From Platismatia glauca (Eukaryota > Ascomycota > Lecanoromycetes > Lecanorales > Parmeliaceae), in the NCBI GenBank assembly GCA_963556305.1, contig OY745768.1, positions 124,001-188,000 on the forward strand: a stretch of DNA of 64,000 nt. The letters are read 5' to 3'. The notes under the pieces were generated by a model. It was given only the letters and a program-made list of their open reading frames with translations. It was not told the origin of the DNA and did no database searches. Positions 50,772 to 62,559 of this stretch are shown piece after piece; position 1 is the first letter of the stretch, and every line of letters starts with the position of its first letter. The position numbers and the translations under genes are program-made.

Positions 50772-53612
50772 TCTGGGAGTGATGGACTGGTTTCTTGGAA
50801 GAGGATACACAAGGGGAAATTGATAACTTGCGCTGATATTTCGCAGGCGGAAAGGCGAAGGCGTCAAGAATATAGAATAGAAGCAGAGACAGAGGAGAGG
50901 TTACGGCTCTTCATATACCTAGGAGAAAGCTACCCACCATGATGATGCTTTACTATCAGGCGTTTTGGGGCTACTTGTTTCGACCTAGAGTCCGCTCGGT
51001 CGTGCCACAGGGGAGGGGCCGGCCAGCATCCTTTAGGATGGGAATAAAAAGCTTTGCCTCTGGCAATGACGATGTCGACGAAGGAGTGTTTCGAGTTTCT
51101 GCACGTCTCCGGCGCAAAGTGAAACGACGGCCATGACGGGAAATAGGTAGCGAAAAGGATGCTCCCGAACGTTTTGGGGGCCGATCTTGGACGTGGTGGT
51201 CGGTAGATTTCGTTCGTCAGCTAATTATGAGAGCGATGGAATTTTTGGCAATCCTGATGTCAGATGAAGGAAGCTGACAGAGCCAAGTAGATCTCTACCG
51301 CCTACCCGAACAGTGCCGAATTGATCATTGTAGTAGTAATGATTTTACGATGAGAGTGAGTCGAGTAGTAGGTAGGTACCTATTAAGTTTATGGTTGGAA
51401 TGGGGTTGGGTTTTAGTCGCGCACGACGGCCCTCGGGCGTAAAATTGACCCTAAGACGCTTGTGTCTCGCCATCACTGCTTGCCTTGTCTAAGGTACGGT
51501 ATGTTGTATCTCAGCCTTGTTCGACCTGTCTGAAACATCTTCGCCCCCCACCCACATCTCGCGCACGCTCAATCTGAGTATGCCTTGTTGTTTCGTCTTC
51601 TCTCGGTGTTCATCCCGATGGCTGCACAGCTGTTCAAATGACCCTGATCTGCTCAACCATAGCTCAACAATACATCTACGACTGCTGTGCTTGAGAACAT
51701 ATTGGCAAGGTGCTCAAGCATAGAGTAGCCAGACAAGACATCGACAGAGGCTGTGCTTGAGAACAATCTGACCAGGCGACGAGATGCAGGGCCGCACTTG
51801 AACATGGAATGGAACGACCTGATATCTAAGAACAAAGCATTCTGAGGAGCAGAGGAGTAAACGAGGCAGATATTTGTGCCAGCAGACAACATGCGAGGAC
51901 GTATTTCGTTGCTTGAAGCTGTTGGCCATTTGTGACTCTGGGAGATCCGGTAAGGCAAGGCACTACTAGGGAGTTTCAGACCACCTTTTTTTACCGTGGA
52001 TTTTTCATGTTTCCCCACCGACAATTGGTGGCAAAACACCGAGCACTGAAATCCTGAAAACTTGAAAATCCCACGGCATCCACGAATGCTACCCCCGGGG
52101 TAGCATTCGTGATGATTTTTTGGTTTCATTCGTGATAATTCTTGTAGATCTCGTGCATCTACTGCCAAATTTTAACTGCTACTGCTACTTCTTCCTACCA
52201 CCTTCCACATGCCCTCACCTCGCCCTTCTAAGTAGCCCTTCCAAGTCGTTCTCCCAAGCCTTGCTGTCTCGCTGCTTTGCCTTATTAAGTCGCAATCCCA
52301 AGTCACAAATCCAAAAGCCTCGCAGCCTCGCAATCCCAAGTCCCAAGTAATCGCGGCTCCATGTGACTTAGCAAAGGCTTCATGTATTGCTAGCCATCTT
52401 CTTGTCATAAGATGTTCGCTACCTCTTCCTTTTCTCACATGGTTGATAACAAAGAGACTGAATAGCTCTCGCCTACGTACTTTTTTGTCTGATAGATGAG
52501 GCATGAGGATGAATAGCTACGTATACAGATACGTTGAAGAAGCTATCTCCTGTACAGGGAAGAAGCTGCGGGGAAGAATCTACAGCGAAATTATCAAAAA
52601 TCCACCAAAACAAGCCTATCGGGTAATGGGGTGTTCAGGGTAATCCATTTGGTCACGACCGAAAATCTGCAAACTTGAAAACCTGAACGATGTTTAAAAA
52701 GTGCTCTGAAACTCCCTACTGAATGTCCCCTCCTATGCCTGCGGAAATTTGGGTTGCCTGCGGCTGGATTCGCCTTCTTCGTCAAATTGTCGGAACGCTG
52801 CCCAATGAATCTTCTTACCTGATGGGCGCTGTGGTGGCTGAAGTCTCGATCTTGCTACTCCTGGGGGCTCATCCAAAGGTCTGTATGCTAGAACAAACGG
52901 AGTCGATGGACAGCTCACATCGTTCATCCAAAATGGAAAGAAACACATTAGAAGCATTTGCTAAAGTTGTCCATGTCAACTCCGTCTCGTGGCGGCATCG
53001 CGAATGATTTGCGCGGCTATACACAGAACGGGCACATGCCAGATCTGTCTGGCGGCTCTGGCCAGCCTTCTTTTTGGTTGGTCAATATTCTCCGATCCTT
53101 GATGAGTGTTCCCCACGTCTTTCCAATCAGTTCTCAGTATCCCTTAGCTTTCTGACCAATGGCATTCTAGCCATCAGCCAGATGTTGGCTCACAGAAATT
53201 TCGTTTAATAACGGCAGCTATCCCTTTCATCTGCAGGAAAACATCGGTTGTACACACTCATTCTGGCCCGCCCTACCTGACCGCTGCATTTGCAATAAGA
53301 ACCAGTCTCCGGACCTTCCTTTTTTGTAAAGCTCGAGTGTCTTGGACCCTTTCCCCACAAGCCGACTTTCCCCGCCTGATTCTTGCTATTGAAAGGCTGC
53401 ATAATGTATCAGCGGCCCAGTAAGCCTCTTTTCTCTCTCAGATCCATTTCTGTCCAGTCCAGATCGCCGTGGCTTCTAGCGTTGTTGGCCGGTTCTATAT
53501 CAGCTCCAGAATATAATACAATTTGCATAAATTGTGAGCCATGGATCGTTCATATAAACAGGGCAACATTCCCCGAATCAGCCTGTTTCCATAGCAAAGA
53601 ACCTTTACAACC
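50772..53612. other. 2.8-kb shared upstream region of the two mannanase genes
   Basis: No supported gene. It contains the perfect palindrome at 52081-52111 and a possible short element from about 51994 to 52607 whose ends read GTGGATTTTT and AAAAATCCAC in inverted orientation. The pairing is short and target duplications are not evident. A short motif (GCTGTGCTTGAGAACA) is repeated at about 51682 and 51750. Confidence 0.45.
52081..52111. repeat. Perfect palindrome, 15-bp arms, 1-nt centre
   Basis: CACGAATGCTACCCC, a single C, then GGGGTAGCATTCGTG. A partial third copy of the arm end (CATTCGTGAT) follows at about 52127. It could be the core of a small palindromic element or a hairpin in RNA. 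It is not inside a gene. Confidence 0.9.
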
Positions 53613-55121
53613 ATGATTTCCTTCTTCTCCAATGCCATGATTGGCGTCTGGTTCCTCTTTCAATTTCTTGTGGGCAGTGGTGCACCAGCTCCGAACGGCG
53701 CTCCAAAACTTATCCCGTCTACAACGAAAACTTCCACTACAACATCAAAAATATCCTCCACTTCAGCCGAGAGTTTAACGACCACGTCAAAGTCATCTAC
53801 ATCCGCATCAAAGAGCTCATCAACTGTCGCCTTGTCTACCACGAAAGTCTCATCGAGCGCGACGTATCCAACGCCAACGGTTCCAATCGGCGCCGGTGGA
53901 GGGCCTTTCGCCACCGTAGAGGGCAGGATGTTCCAGATTCAATCCAAAACCCAATATTTCGCTGGTATGGCCTCCTGCGTAACGGCACGAGGTGAAGGGA
54001 GTTGACCCTCGGCTAGGGACAAACGCGTGGTGGCTAGGTCAGCTTCAGAATAACACTGATGTTTTCAACGTCTTCGCCGATCTCGCCTTGGTAAGTTGGT
54101 GGTCAATCCTTAATCTCCCAACTCCATCTGATCGCAAGCAGTCCCAATTGAAAGTCGCGCGCGTCTGGGGGTTTAGCGAAACCAACAATGCCGCCACTGC
54201 CTCCGGCGTGTACTACCAGGTCTTGAATTCGAGCGGCCAGTACTTCAATTTTGACTCGAACACTGGTAAGGCTGAGCATCTAGATTGACAAGAGCCACAA
54301 TTGACTGTCTTAAAGGTATCCCAAGGCTCGACTACGTAGTTTCGACGGCAGAAGCCAAAGGCGTGAAATTGGTATTGCCGCTTGCGAACCACTGGGGAGA
54401 TCTGGGGGGAATTCCAGCATACACGACCGCGTTTGGAGGCAATTCAACCTCATGGTATACGGATGCACAATCCCAGGCCGCTTACAAGAATTACATCAGC
54501 CTAATTGTCAACCGCTACAAGAGTTCGGCCGCCGTATTTTCCTGGGAGATCATGAACGAGCCTCGGTGTTCTGGCTGCTCGACCTCGGTCATCACCAACT
54601 GGGCATCAGACATCAGCGCGTACATCAAATCGTTGGATTCGCAGCACATGGTGGCCCTCGGCGACGAAGGGTGGATGACTCCTCCCGCGGGCGACGGCTC
54701 ATACGCCTACTCCGGGTACGAGGGCGTCGACTTTGTCAAGAACCTCGCCATCTCCACCCTCGACTACGGCACTTTCCACCTCTACCCCGACTCGTGGGGC
54801 TACAACGATACCTGGGGGAACGAGTGGATCATGCAGCATGACGCCGCGGGCCAAGCAGCGGGCAAGCCGATCGTCTTCGAAGAGTATGGCTCGACGAACA
54901 CTGCCAATCACTCGGCGGTCTGTGAGCCGTGGCAGCAAACCACGCTCTTCAACACCAGCGTTGCTTACGACTCCTTCTGGCAATTTGCGACGACCCTGTC
55001 TATCGACCCCTTTGATGATTATGCCATCTACTACAACACCACGGCGGGCAGTGACTATGAGGTTTTGGCGTATCAACACGCGGCTGCCATGTTAGCCAAG
55101 AATCCGACTGCGACGCAGTGA
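53613..55121 (+). CDS. Secreted GH5 endo-beta-1,4-mannanase (subfamily 7 type)
   Basis: Four exons, 53613-53964, 54017-54090, 54142-54265 and 54316-55121, give 451 aa; every joint restores a family motif (YFAG-TNAWWLGQL, LAL-SQLKVARVWGF, NTG-IPRLDYVV). A hydrophobic N-terminus (MISFFSNAMIGVWFLFQFLV) is the signal peptide. A Ser/Thr-rich linker (about 32-95) would be O-glycosylated. It could follow a lost binding module, but none is seen. The acid/base is the Glu in WEIMNEPRC (about 264) and the nucleophile is the second Glu of FEEYGST (about 372). ANHWGDLGG and HLYPDSWG are further GH5_7 landmarks. It hydrolyses internal beta-1,4-mannosidic bonds of plant or fungal mannan. A 161-bp copy of its 3' end lies at 57419. 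Confidence 0.93.
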
Positions 55122-55153
55122 CAATGGCTGGGAGCCCGCTTTGATGTTTGTAG

Positions 55154-55912
55154 ATAGTTGACCCTAATCATGTAAGGTATTCATATGATTCTGATACAAT
55201 CCTGAAACCCCTCGTCATCCACAATACCCCGAAAGATGTTCGCCCGGTAATCAAGCTTCGCCACCCGCCTCCTCGCGACTCCACAATCTATCAGCTTCCA
55301 GAGATCATCGGATGGCTGGCTCGCGGCGAGAACGAACTCCTCGCCTGGCTCACAGGCATGAGCCAGAATGAGATAGACAAGCGTACAAAGTCCATGGCCG
55401 ACGATATCAAAAAGGGCAGAAGAAGCTCGAATGGGATGGATAGTGAGGTGACGTGAGAACAGCACCGACAAGCCAGATTCGCAGGACTAGAATTTAGTGC
55501 GGAACGATGTTTGATAAAACGAGAGCGATCAGGTCCCGCGTGAATCGACTGCCAAGTAATCGTTAGAGACTCATGTACGAGAAGCAACGCCACCGCCTCA
55601 TCCCAGCGGATACCTACGATCGACGACGTCGCCACCGTCCCTCCAGACCCTAAACGGCCGGAAAACGTAACCCTCGTCCACGGTAACCACCATGACCTCT
55701 TCGGCGCCGAACACCCGCCCATCACGCCCTGCAGCACGGATTTCATCTCCAACCGCCTCCTCATCGCCGGCATGGCAACCTGGTCTGCATATATCCGCAC
55801 CCGCCACAACCGAGAGGTTGGACGGGGGGAGGGGGGTCGTGCGCGCGAATGTGTGGGTTACGGTTGGGAGAAAGCGTGGCTGAGAGCCCGAGCGGCGTTC
55901 GGACGGGGCTGA
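55154..55912 (+). pseudogene. Decayed reading frame with in-frame TGA stops, function unknown
   Basis: One plus-strand frame stays protein-like from about 55190 to 55912 but carries TGA at 55454-55456 and 55541-55543 and ends at a third TGA (55910-55912), after which it again runs open to a TAA at 56093. No ATG starts it. Codons are G/C-ending as in expressed genes, and residues look natural (IYQLPEIIGWLARGENE, SQNEIDKRTK, DDVATVPPDPKRPENV, LVHGNHHDLFGAEHP). All stops are TGA, as expected if CGA codons mutated C to T. I do not recognise the family. The antisense strand has a longer unbroken frame (55291-55809), but its Ser/Arg-rich composition looks like an antisense shadow. Confidence 0.5.
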
Positions 55913-56095
55913 TATCTCGCGATCGGAGAACCCCACGTACGGACGCCGGGGGCTCGTCGTGGTGATGTTCTGATTTCAAATTTGCCGGATCGAGGACTTA
56001 AGGGAGGCAGCGAGGTCTCAATGCATCGATCTCGGACTGCTTTGATGGTGGTAGATTCCACCTCAGCCCGAATCGATTCACAAATCTCAGCTTAA

Positions 56096-57418
56096 ACCTC
56101 CTCGGACAATTGATTCCTGATTTGCACTGTGAGGTCAGGCGAGCGTCGTCCACACTGGCATCGGTGCGATCCTGGCTTTCTGCAGTGTCTTTTCTCGCCG
56201 TCAATGTAGCCAACCGACGGTGGCTTCGCGGTGCGTCGATTATCTCTTTAATGGCTCCCTGCATGGGCCAACCTGCATTTTTAGCAGAACGGGTATTTCT
56301 TTCGAGGATCCTTACCACTCATGGCTTTTTGTGTGCCTATCGAGTTCGCTCCAAAAAGTGACAGACTTTGTACAGCCGGCCTGCTCGCGAATACCGATGC
56401 TGCGTTCCTCTCCGCCACGTACAACATCGACGTGTCTTTTCAGATCTCTACTCAATGCAAATCTCGCCGAGCATTCCAGTTCAGTGCAAATATACTTGCT
56501 GTCCATTTAAGATTTGTAAATACGCTGGTCGTGATTCTTTTTGTCAAGTTCGGTTGGAGAGAGACGGGTGCACGGACTGCCGTTTGGTTTTAGGAGAACG
56601 AATTTGATATTCTTGGGGCTATGCTTCCGGTTTACAATCGTTTCGGTCACTCTGGGAATGGAAAAGCCTGCTCTCGCAACCAGGATAACCGCAACGGTAC
56701 GTCGGACCCAGCATTGCGGTGGCAGAGAACAATGATTCCGAGGGACGCTGATGATTCTGCAGGGTTGAGCCAGGCACGTAGAACAGGAGCAGAATACTCA
56801 CATGTAAGGGATAATTGCAGCGACATCCTCTAGCGTAGATGATTCTGTGGAGATGAGTGGAGTACATAGAACAGGAGCAGAATGCTCACATTACTCCATT
56901 ATTCTGGATGACAGAAGCTCCGACTGAGAGCGCTGTCCGCTGACAGATCTTGTCTTGGGTGCCACACAAACGGTCGGAGGGTATGGGATCTCGAAAGATT
57001 GAATCACGTACGCAATGAGCAACATTCAAACGCACAGCGATCATGCCATGGGAATGGGGACAGCGGAGTCTCGTCACCAACATCTTCGAGCTAAGTATGC
57101 TAGCGAATAATTGACCTAGGTACCTATTGTTCCCAACACTGCTCTCCACACTTCCATCCACCAACCGCCTCCATTCCTTGCACCTCTCTCCTCTCACCAC
57201 TGCTTCATTCCTTCTTTCCTGAATCACTTCGCACATCAGCCTTGCTTAATTCTGACACAAGCTCATACCTTGCGCTCAGCTCAAAACAAGAATTGGACAT
57301 GGCTCCCGAATATTCGGTTTCAGGATATCCCAATCTCTTGAGAAACGCGGCTTCCTGTGAGCTCACTCGCCTATCACTTCTTTCCATCAAAACCCCTATT
57401 GACACGTCTTTCCAGATC
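56096..57418. other. Intergenic with a short direct repeat
   Basis: No gene supported. AGAACAGGAGCAGAAT followed by a CTCACAT-like motif occurs at about 56780 and again at about 56870. A pyrimidine-rich region lies near 57130-57220. Confidence 0.4.
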
Positions 57419-57579
57419 TTGCTTCCGACTCCTTCTGGCAATTTGCGACGACCCTGTCCATTGACCCCTTTGATGATTATGCTATCTACTACAACACCAC
57501 GGCGGGCAATGACTATGAGATTTTGGCGTATCAGCACGCGGCTGCCATGTCAGCGAAGAATCCGATTGCGACGCAGTGA
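57419..57579 (+). pseudogene. Truncated duplicate of the GH5 mannanase 3' end
   Basis: It aligns without gaps to 54961-55121, the last 53 codons and stop of the GH5 gene, with 10 differences over 161 bp (eight transitions). The GH5 frame is still open and would read DSFWQFATTLSIDP through to the same stop. The rest of the gene is absent upstream, and similarity fades within about 30 bp downstream. It is a fragment left by a partial duplication or by deletion of a second tandem copy. Confidence 0.9.
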
Positions 57580-57913
57580 CGATGGCGCTTCAACCTTTGT
57601 AAATAGTAAACCTTCACATCCATAGGTATTTGTAGAAAGAAGCACCAGGTGATTATTGTCGGCGATGGTCGGGCAAGAAGTGATCTCGACCATGGATATC
57701 GTCCGTGTGGGTGCCATGGTGGTGGGCCGGGCAATCGTTATCAGCGGCAGCTAATTCAGTCGGGGAAAGCGTGGTGGCAGCAGTGGAGATAGGTACGTAG
57801 CTCCTGATCATGATGCACAGCTTGCGTAACATGGGCTGCACCTTCCCCAGAAGTCCCGTCTACCTGCCTTATCCTGCAGCTCATATCCCAGCACCATCTC
57901 CCTTCTCCCTCCT

Positions 57914-57961
57914 CCCTTTCCCTTTCCCTTTCCCTTTCCCTTTCCCTTTCCCTTTCCCTTT
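57914..57961. repeat. (CCCTTT)8 microsatellite in the GH72 upstream region
   Basis: Eight perfect CCCTTT units inside a longer pyrimidine tract, about 295 bp before the GH72 start codon. CT-rich tracts near transcription starts are frequent in filamentous fungi. Length change here could affect expression. Confidence 0.9.
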
Positions 57962-58255
57962 CTCTTCTCTCTCAACTTCTTTTTAATCGATTTGCATTGG
58001 TGCAAAGTACTCTCGTTCTGTTCCATTTCCATTGCCGGGTGACTCTTCGCTCGTTCGCCCGTCGCCAATTGATTTGCCAATTGATCGGTCTTGACGGAGT
58101 TGCGGCTATTGACCTATCCGCAAACAACACCGAACAGCACCACAGCGTGTCATTGCTTCACTTCATCCATTCGCTCTGCCCAGTGGAACCCAAAGAATAC
58201 CCACTCACCAAGTCCCTTCTACCATCACTCGCTGGTTGAGACCTTCACCGTCATC

Positions 58256-59839
58256 ATGTTCACCAAAGCCTTCTCGCTCGCTGTATTCGCAGCCGTCCAT
58301 GTTGTTTCGGCGATAGATATGCCCACCATCTCTGCCGTTGGAGCCAAATTCTTCTTCTCCAATGGAACACAGTATTACATCAAAGGTAAGCTAATCGTCA
58401 GCCGATGCACGTGTAGCTCTGACGACGTGAACAGGCATTGCCTACCAACTTACCTCCCTCGACCCTCTCACCAACGGAACTCAGTGCACCCTCGACGCTG
58501 CCTCGATGGCAGATCTGGGGGCCAATACTATACGCGTCTATCATGTAGACTCGACCGCCGATCACGATGCATGCATGAGTGCCTTTGCCTCGTACGGCAT
58601 ATACCTCTGGTTGGATCTGGACACCTTCGACACCCAATTCAACCAGGCAAGTCAAGCACGCTACCATACACTGAATGATTCTGCTGACCTTGTCATAATC
58701 CAGGCATTACCGGCCTGGAACCAAACTCAGCTCTCCGCTTTTGAAGACGTTCTGGACGAGTTCCAGCAGTATGACAATCTAGCTGGGGTTTTCGTCGCTA
58801 ATGAGGCTTTGACATTCCGTGAGTGATCTCGTACTCTAAGCAGGTATAACGCTGACTTAGCTATCAGTCAATGGTTCCGACACCGCTCCTTTCGTCAAGG
58901 CTGCCATCCGAGATGTCAAGGCTTACCGACAGTCAAAGAAGTATCGCGATATCCCCATTGGCTACTCCGGAGGTATGTAGTTGGACCTCTTTCATAGCAG
59001 ACAACATTGGCTGCAGTATTTGCAGAACACGGGATACCTTCAAGAGCTCCTCAAGTTACGTGAAAATGAGACTGACGGCGAATCTTGTAGCTGATATCCC
59101 AAGCCTCCGCCCCATGCTTCAGAATTACCTTGCATGCGGTTCCAGCGCAGCAGACGCAGCAGACTTCTTTTCTTTGAATGTCTACGAATGGTGCGGTGAA
59201 TCCTCCTTTGATGGCAGTGGCTACAACGAGCTCGTCCAAAACGCGACAGGCCTTCAGATCCCCATCTTCATCTCCGAGACGGGATGCCGGATTCCCAAAC
59301 CCCGTACATTTGACGACATGGACTCGATTCTCGGCAAAGACATGGAGGACGTTTTCTCGGGAGCCATTGTGTACGAGTGGATCGAGGAAACGAACGACTA
59401 CGGTCTCATTTCATACGGGCCCAAGGTCAATGACATGACCAACACGGCCGCATTGGATGGCTACATTCGTACCGGTACGCCACTGCCTGTGAGCCCGGAC
59501 TTCAGCAACTTGAAGAGCCATTGGGCTACCCTGCATCCTACCGGCGTGGCACTTTCGGCCTATTCGGCCTCGGCCTCTAGCCTCACACCCATAGCTTGCC
59601 CAACGTCTACCGTGAATGGATGGATCGTCGACCCCACTCAATCCCTTCCCAGCGTCGGCCAAACCATCGATCTGGCAGCTACATCAACTGGCGGTCTTGG
59701 TGGAGCGGCTACCGGTAATGCCAAACCCTCGACGACGGCGAAAAAGGGCGACGCAGCCGCGATGCATACCGGTAACGAGGTTGCAGGTATGGGCGTGGGG
59801 TTGATTGGTGTAATGTTGGGGTTCCTGTTCTGGCTGTGA
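58256..59839 (+). CDS. GH72 GPI-anchored beta-1,3-glucanosyltransferase (Gas/Gel family)
   Basis: Five exons, 58256-58385, 58435-58646, 58704-58818, 58868-58972 and 59091-59839, 436 aa. It cuts and re-joins cell-wall beta-1,3-glucan chains outside the plasma membrane. The signal peptide is MFTKAFSLAVFAAVHVVSA. The GH72 core shows YYIKGIAYQ, GANTIRVYHVD, and WLDLDTFDT. The acid/base is the Glu of VANEALTF (about 147), and the nucleophile is the Glu of FISETGCR (about 249; most members have SEYGC). A Ser/Thr/Gly-rich tail ends in a hydrophobic GPI-attachment signal (MGVGLIGVMLGFLFWL). No Cys-rich CBM43 is present, so it is the short form. Intron 2 (58647-58703) starts with GC rather than GT. 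Confidence 0.92.
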
Positions 59840-60627
59840 GCCGCGGGCTGTGCAACAGTCGGCACTTTTATTTTACAGTTCTTGTCCACATTTTCCCAGC
59901 ATGTCTCTACGATCCAAAGGCATGTTTCCCGGTATTTCTTGCATGACGAGCGCTAGCATGGGCGGGATATGTGGTAATGGCATGAGCGGCGCGGGCGTTG
60001 GGCGGACGGGAAGGTCAACAAAAGCGACACTATACGATAATGCTACTGTAACACTTTGCTGTGATAGATAGGTCGTCGGGGACATGAAAGAATCGGACAT
60101 GATATAGAACCGGTGAAACCGTGAAGCCGTCGGACTTTGAGCACTGTGTCCTCGCCATCGCATTGCCTGAGGTCCCAAACATCATGGCCACAGCGCCGAG
60201 CGGTCGCTGCCGCTGCCGCTTCGAATCGTCGATAGGATGGGAAAAGACGACCGACTCGGTCGCGTGTCTCGAAGATGGGACGAGGAGATTTTTCAACTCC
60301 AGTGAACGTTTTTGAAGCGCTCGAGCTTCGATTTTCTGTTCGGGGACCTACACTCAAGATCCGCCGCAAACGCCGGCAATAAGCTCCGTGGGTATATCCT
60401 GCCGAAAGAGATATAAAACGGAAATATGAAAAAAAAAAAAAGAAAAACAGAGCCAAACGGGTCCGTCCCGGTCGCCGAAACACCGCGCCATCAACCTCCC
60501 CCTTTCTTCCCCCCCCAACCCCCCGCCCCCCGCTTCCCTTCATCAATGCCGCGAAGCCGCGCGTGAGCCGGACACGCGTTGTCCGCCATTCATCGCCCGG
60601 GCCGGGTAGGGTGGGTCAGGGTCGGGC
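59840..60627. other. Intergenic between convergent GH72 and glycosyltransferase-like genes
   Basis: No gene supported. An A-run (about 60428-60439) and a C-rich run (about 60500-60540) are the only features. Confidence 0.45.
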
Positions 60628-62559
60628 TCAGGGACCCCCGTCGTCGCCGACGACCACCTTCCCGAACGAATTCACCACCGTCGTGACCCCCTCTTCCTCC
60701 CCCCACGGCCCCTTGCCGTCGGCGAACACGTCCCCCTCGCGCCCCTTGCACACCTCGCCCCAAGCGAGCCATTCCCCGCGGTCGGTCCAGACGCCGCCCC
60801 GCCCGCCTCGGCTGTCCCACCAGGTCTGTCCGCCCCGCGCCGCCGCCTCCGCGGCCGTCTTCCCCTGCGTGCTGCGGATGAAGGCTCGGAGCAAGGCGCG
60901 GGAGTACGGGTGGTGCCAGAGTTTGGGCCACCAGGTGTCGAGCAGGGACTTGTCGCCGTTGATGTGCAGGAGGGGCGGGATGGAGGCGGCGTAGATGTTT
61001 GTGGCGAGAGGGGTGGTGCGCCACGTCGGTGCTTGGTCTTGTTCGCTGTCCAGGTCGTCCAACTCTCCGGATTGGCCGGGGAGGTGGTCGAGGTTTGGCG
61101 AGTAGGGGAGGAGGAAGGAATTTTTGGACTCTTGGAGGTTAATCGTCGGATCGCCCGGACTGGCGAAGGAGAAGGGCGGTTTCAGTTTCTGAATGTCCGT
61201 TGGAAGGAAGAAGGGGAGGCCGTGGAGGGAAGGGTGGGCGGCTTGGATGGAGGAGAGGAACGCGGATGAGTTGTAGACTATGAATTCGAGGTCGTCTGCC
61301 GAATGTGTCATGGTTTGGAAGAGGCGGGATTCGTAGTCCAGTCCGATGCTATACTCATAGCGCTGGCCTGGTACCGTTGTCATGTTGTGGATGGTGATGT
61401 TGGCAGACAACGGGGAATCTGAGGTCCCCAGAGTGTTTGAGAGCCAATCATAGAAGCGGCCACCGGTGCTCTGGGAGGAACGGCGGATGGTTTCACGCTG
61501 AAATTCCTGCTCGCCGAAGATTTCGGCAAAGACGAACTGATCGCCTATCTCGCCACGACCTTTCTGCTCCACTTTCTGAACGGCGTTCTCGTAGATCGCA
61601 CGTACGCCTGCGACGGGGCCGATTATCGTGCCGGAATTGAGGTAGCGAGGGCGATTATGGAACGCGTTGGGGTCTCTGTCGGTCAGTGGGCCATACACGT
61701 CCTTGGGCAAGGTTGAGTATGGTACTGCAGCACAGGCCGGGTCTTCCACCGGGTTCGGCCAGCAGATCTTATCGGCGCCGAAGATGACTGATTGTGTATA
61801 CTTTTGCACCATGTCTGCTGTCCCATCTCCCGGCTTTCCGTCTGTCACCACGCCATATCGCCTTCGCAGACGCTCGTTGGCCTCGAACACAATTTCATGG
61901 TATCTCCTGATCATAACCTCAGGCGGCAGCTGAAACCAAGCGTCGTAGCCATCAACTATCAGGACCAGATCATCATCCTTGACCTCCTTTTTATTGTTGA
62001 GGAAATCGTACACCCCGCGAATCTTGCCAGCATGGCTTCCTTTATCCCATCTTGCTCCTTCAAAAACTTTGCCGTAGTTGATCAGTGTAGGCGATGGGTA
62101 GCTGAGAATGAATGAGGAGAGTAGCGTCTTGCAGAGTTCTGGATTGGATTCGGATGCGGGTATGATGAGGTGGAAGGCGGGATTGGTTTTCTTCAGGCCA
62201 ACGGCTGTCTTGTTGTCTGGTGGTACCAGCAAGGGTGCTTCGGTACCACCAGCTAGCTCAGGTGAGAACACCGTTTCTGGTTCGTGAGCCAGGCTCGTAC
62301 TGGTGAATCGAGATGTCGTAGGTATCTTTGACAGTCAGTAGGACTTCCAGGACTTCCGGACAGAGACGCTCACAATGCCTATGCCCGAAGACTTCCACCC
62401 CCAGACCATGAGCAGAACACAGACAATTGATAAAGAAATCGCTGTCTTGCTCCGACGCGTCTTCGCCCGCCGCATGAACCTGGGCTGTGGTCTTCGTCCT
62501 GGTTCGGCAATGGTATCAAACTCATTGTAGAGAGCCATGGGACGAGATGTTTGGTCCAT
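60628..62559 (-). CDS. Type II membrane glycosyltransferase-like protein (PLOD/GT-A-like)
   Basis: Exons 62374-62559 and 60628-62325 join over a 48-nt intron to 627 aa. The start is the ATG of MDQTSRPMALYNEF, as the upstream in-frame M is a GTG. A basic stretch (RRAKTRRSK) precedes one transmembrane segment (TAISLSIVCVLLMVWGW, about 38-54), so the bulk faces the Golgi lumen. The catalytic-like region has LINYGKVFEG, then DDDLVLIVDGYDAWFQLPPE, where DGYD would stand for the metal-binding DxD, and later RPRYLNSGTIIGPV and GDQFVFAEIFGEQ. This resembles the GT domain of procollagen lysine/galactosyl transferases. Donor and acceptor in fungi are not known. The C-terminal 150 residues are Gly/Trp-rich with no known domain. 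Confidence 0.8.

Noticed and set aside
51994..52607. Possible MITE with GTGGATTTTT / AAAAATCCAC inverted ends
   Set aside because: The inverted match is about 10 bp, with mismatches beyond, and no target duplication is visible. It is kept only as a note.
55291..55809. 172-codon minus-strand ORF
   Set aside because: Composition is Ser/Arg-rich and it is antisense to a frame with better codon structure. It is treated as a shadow, though the sense frame has stops.
57242..57625. 127-codon ORF over the GH5 fragment
   Set aside because: It uses a different frame from the mannanase and is made of Arg/Thr/Pro runs. The real content is the duplicated GH5 tail.
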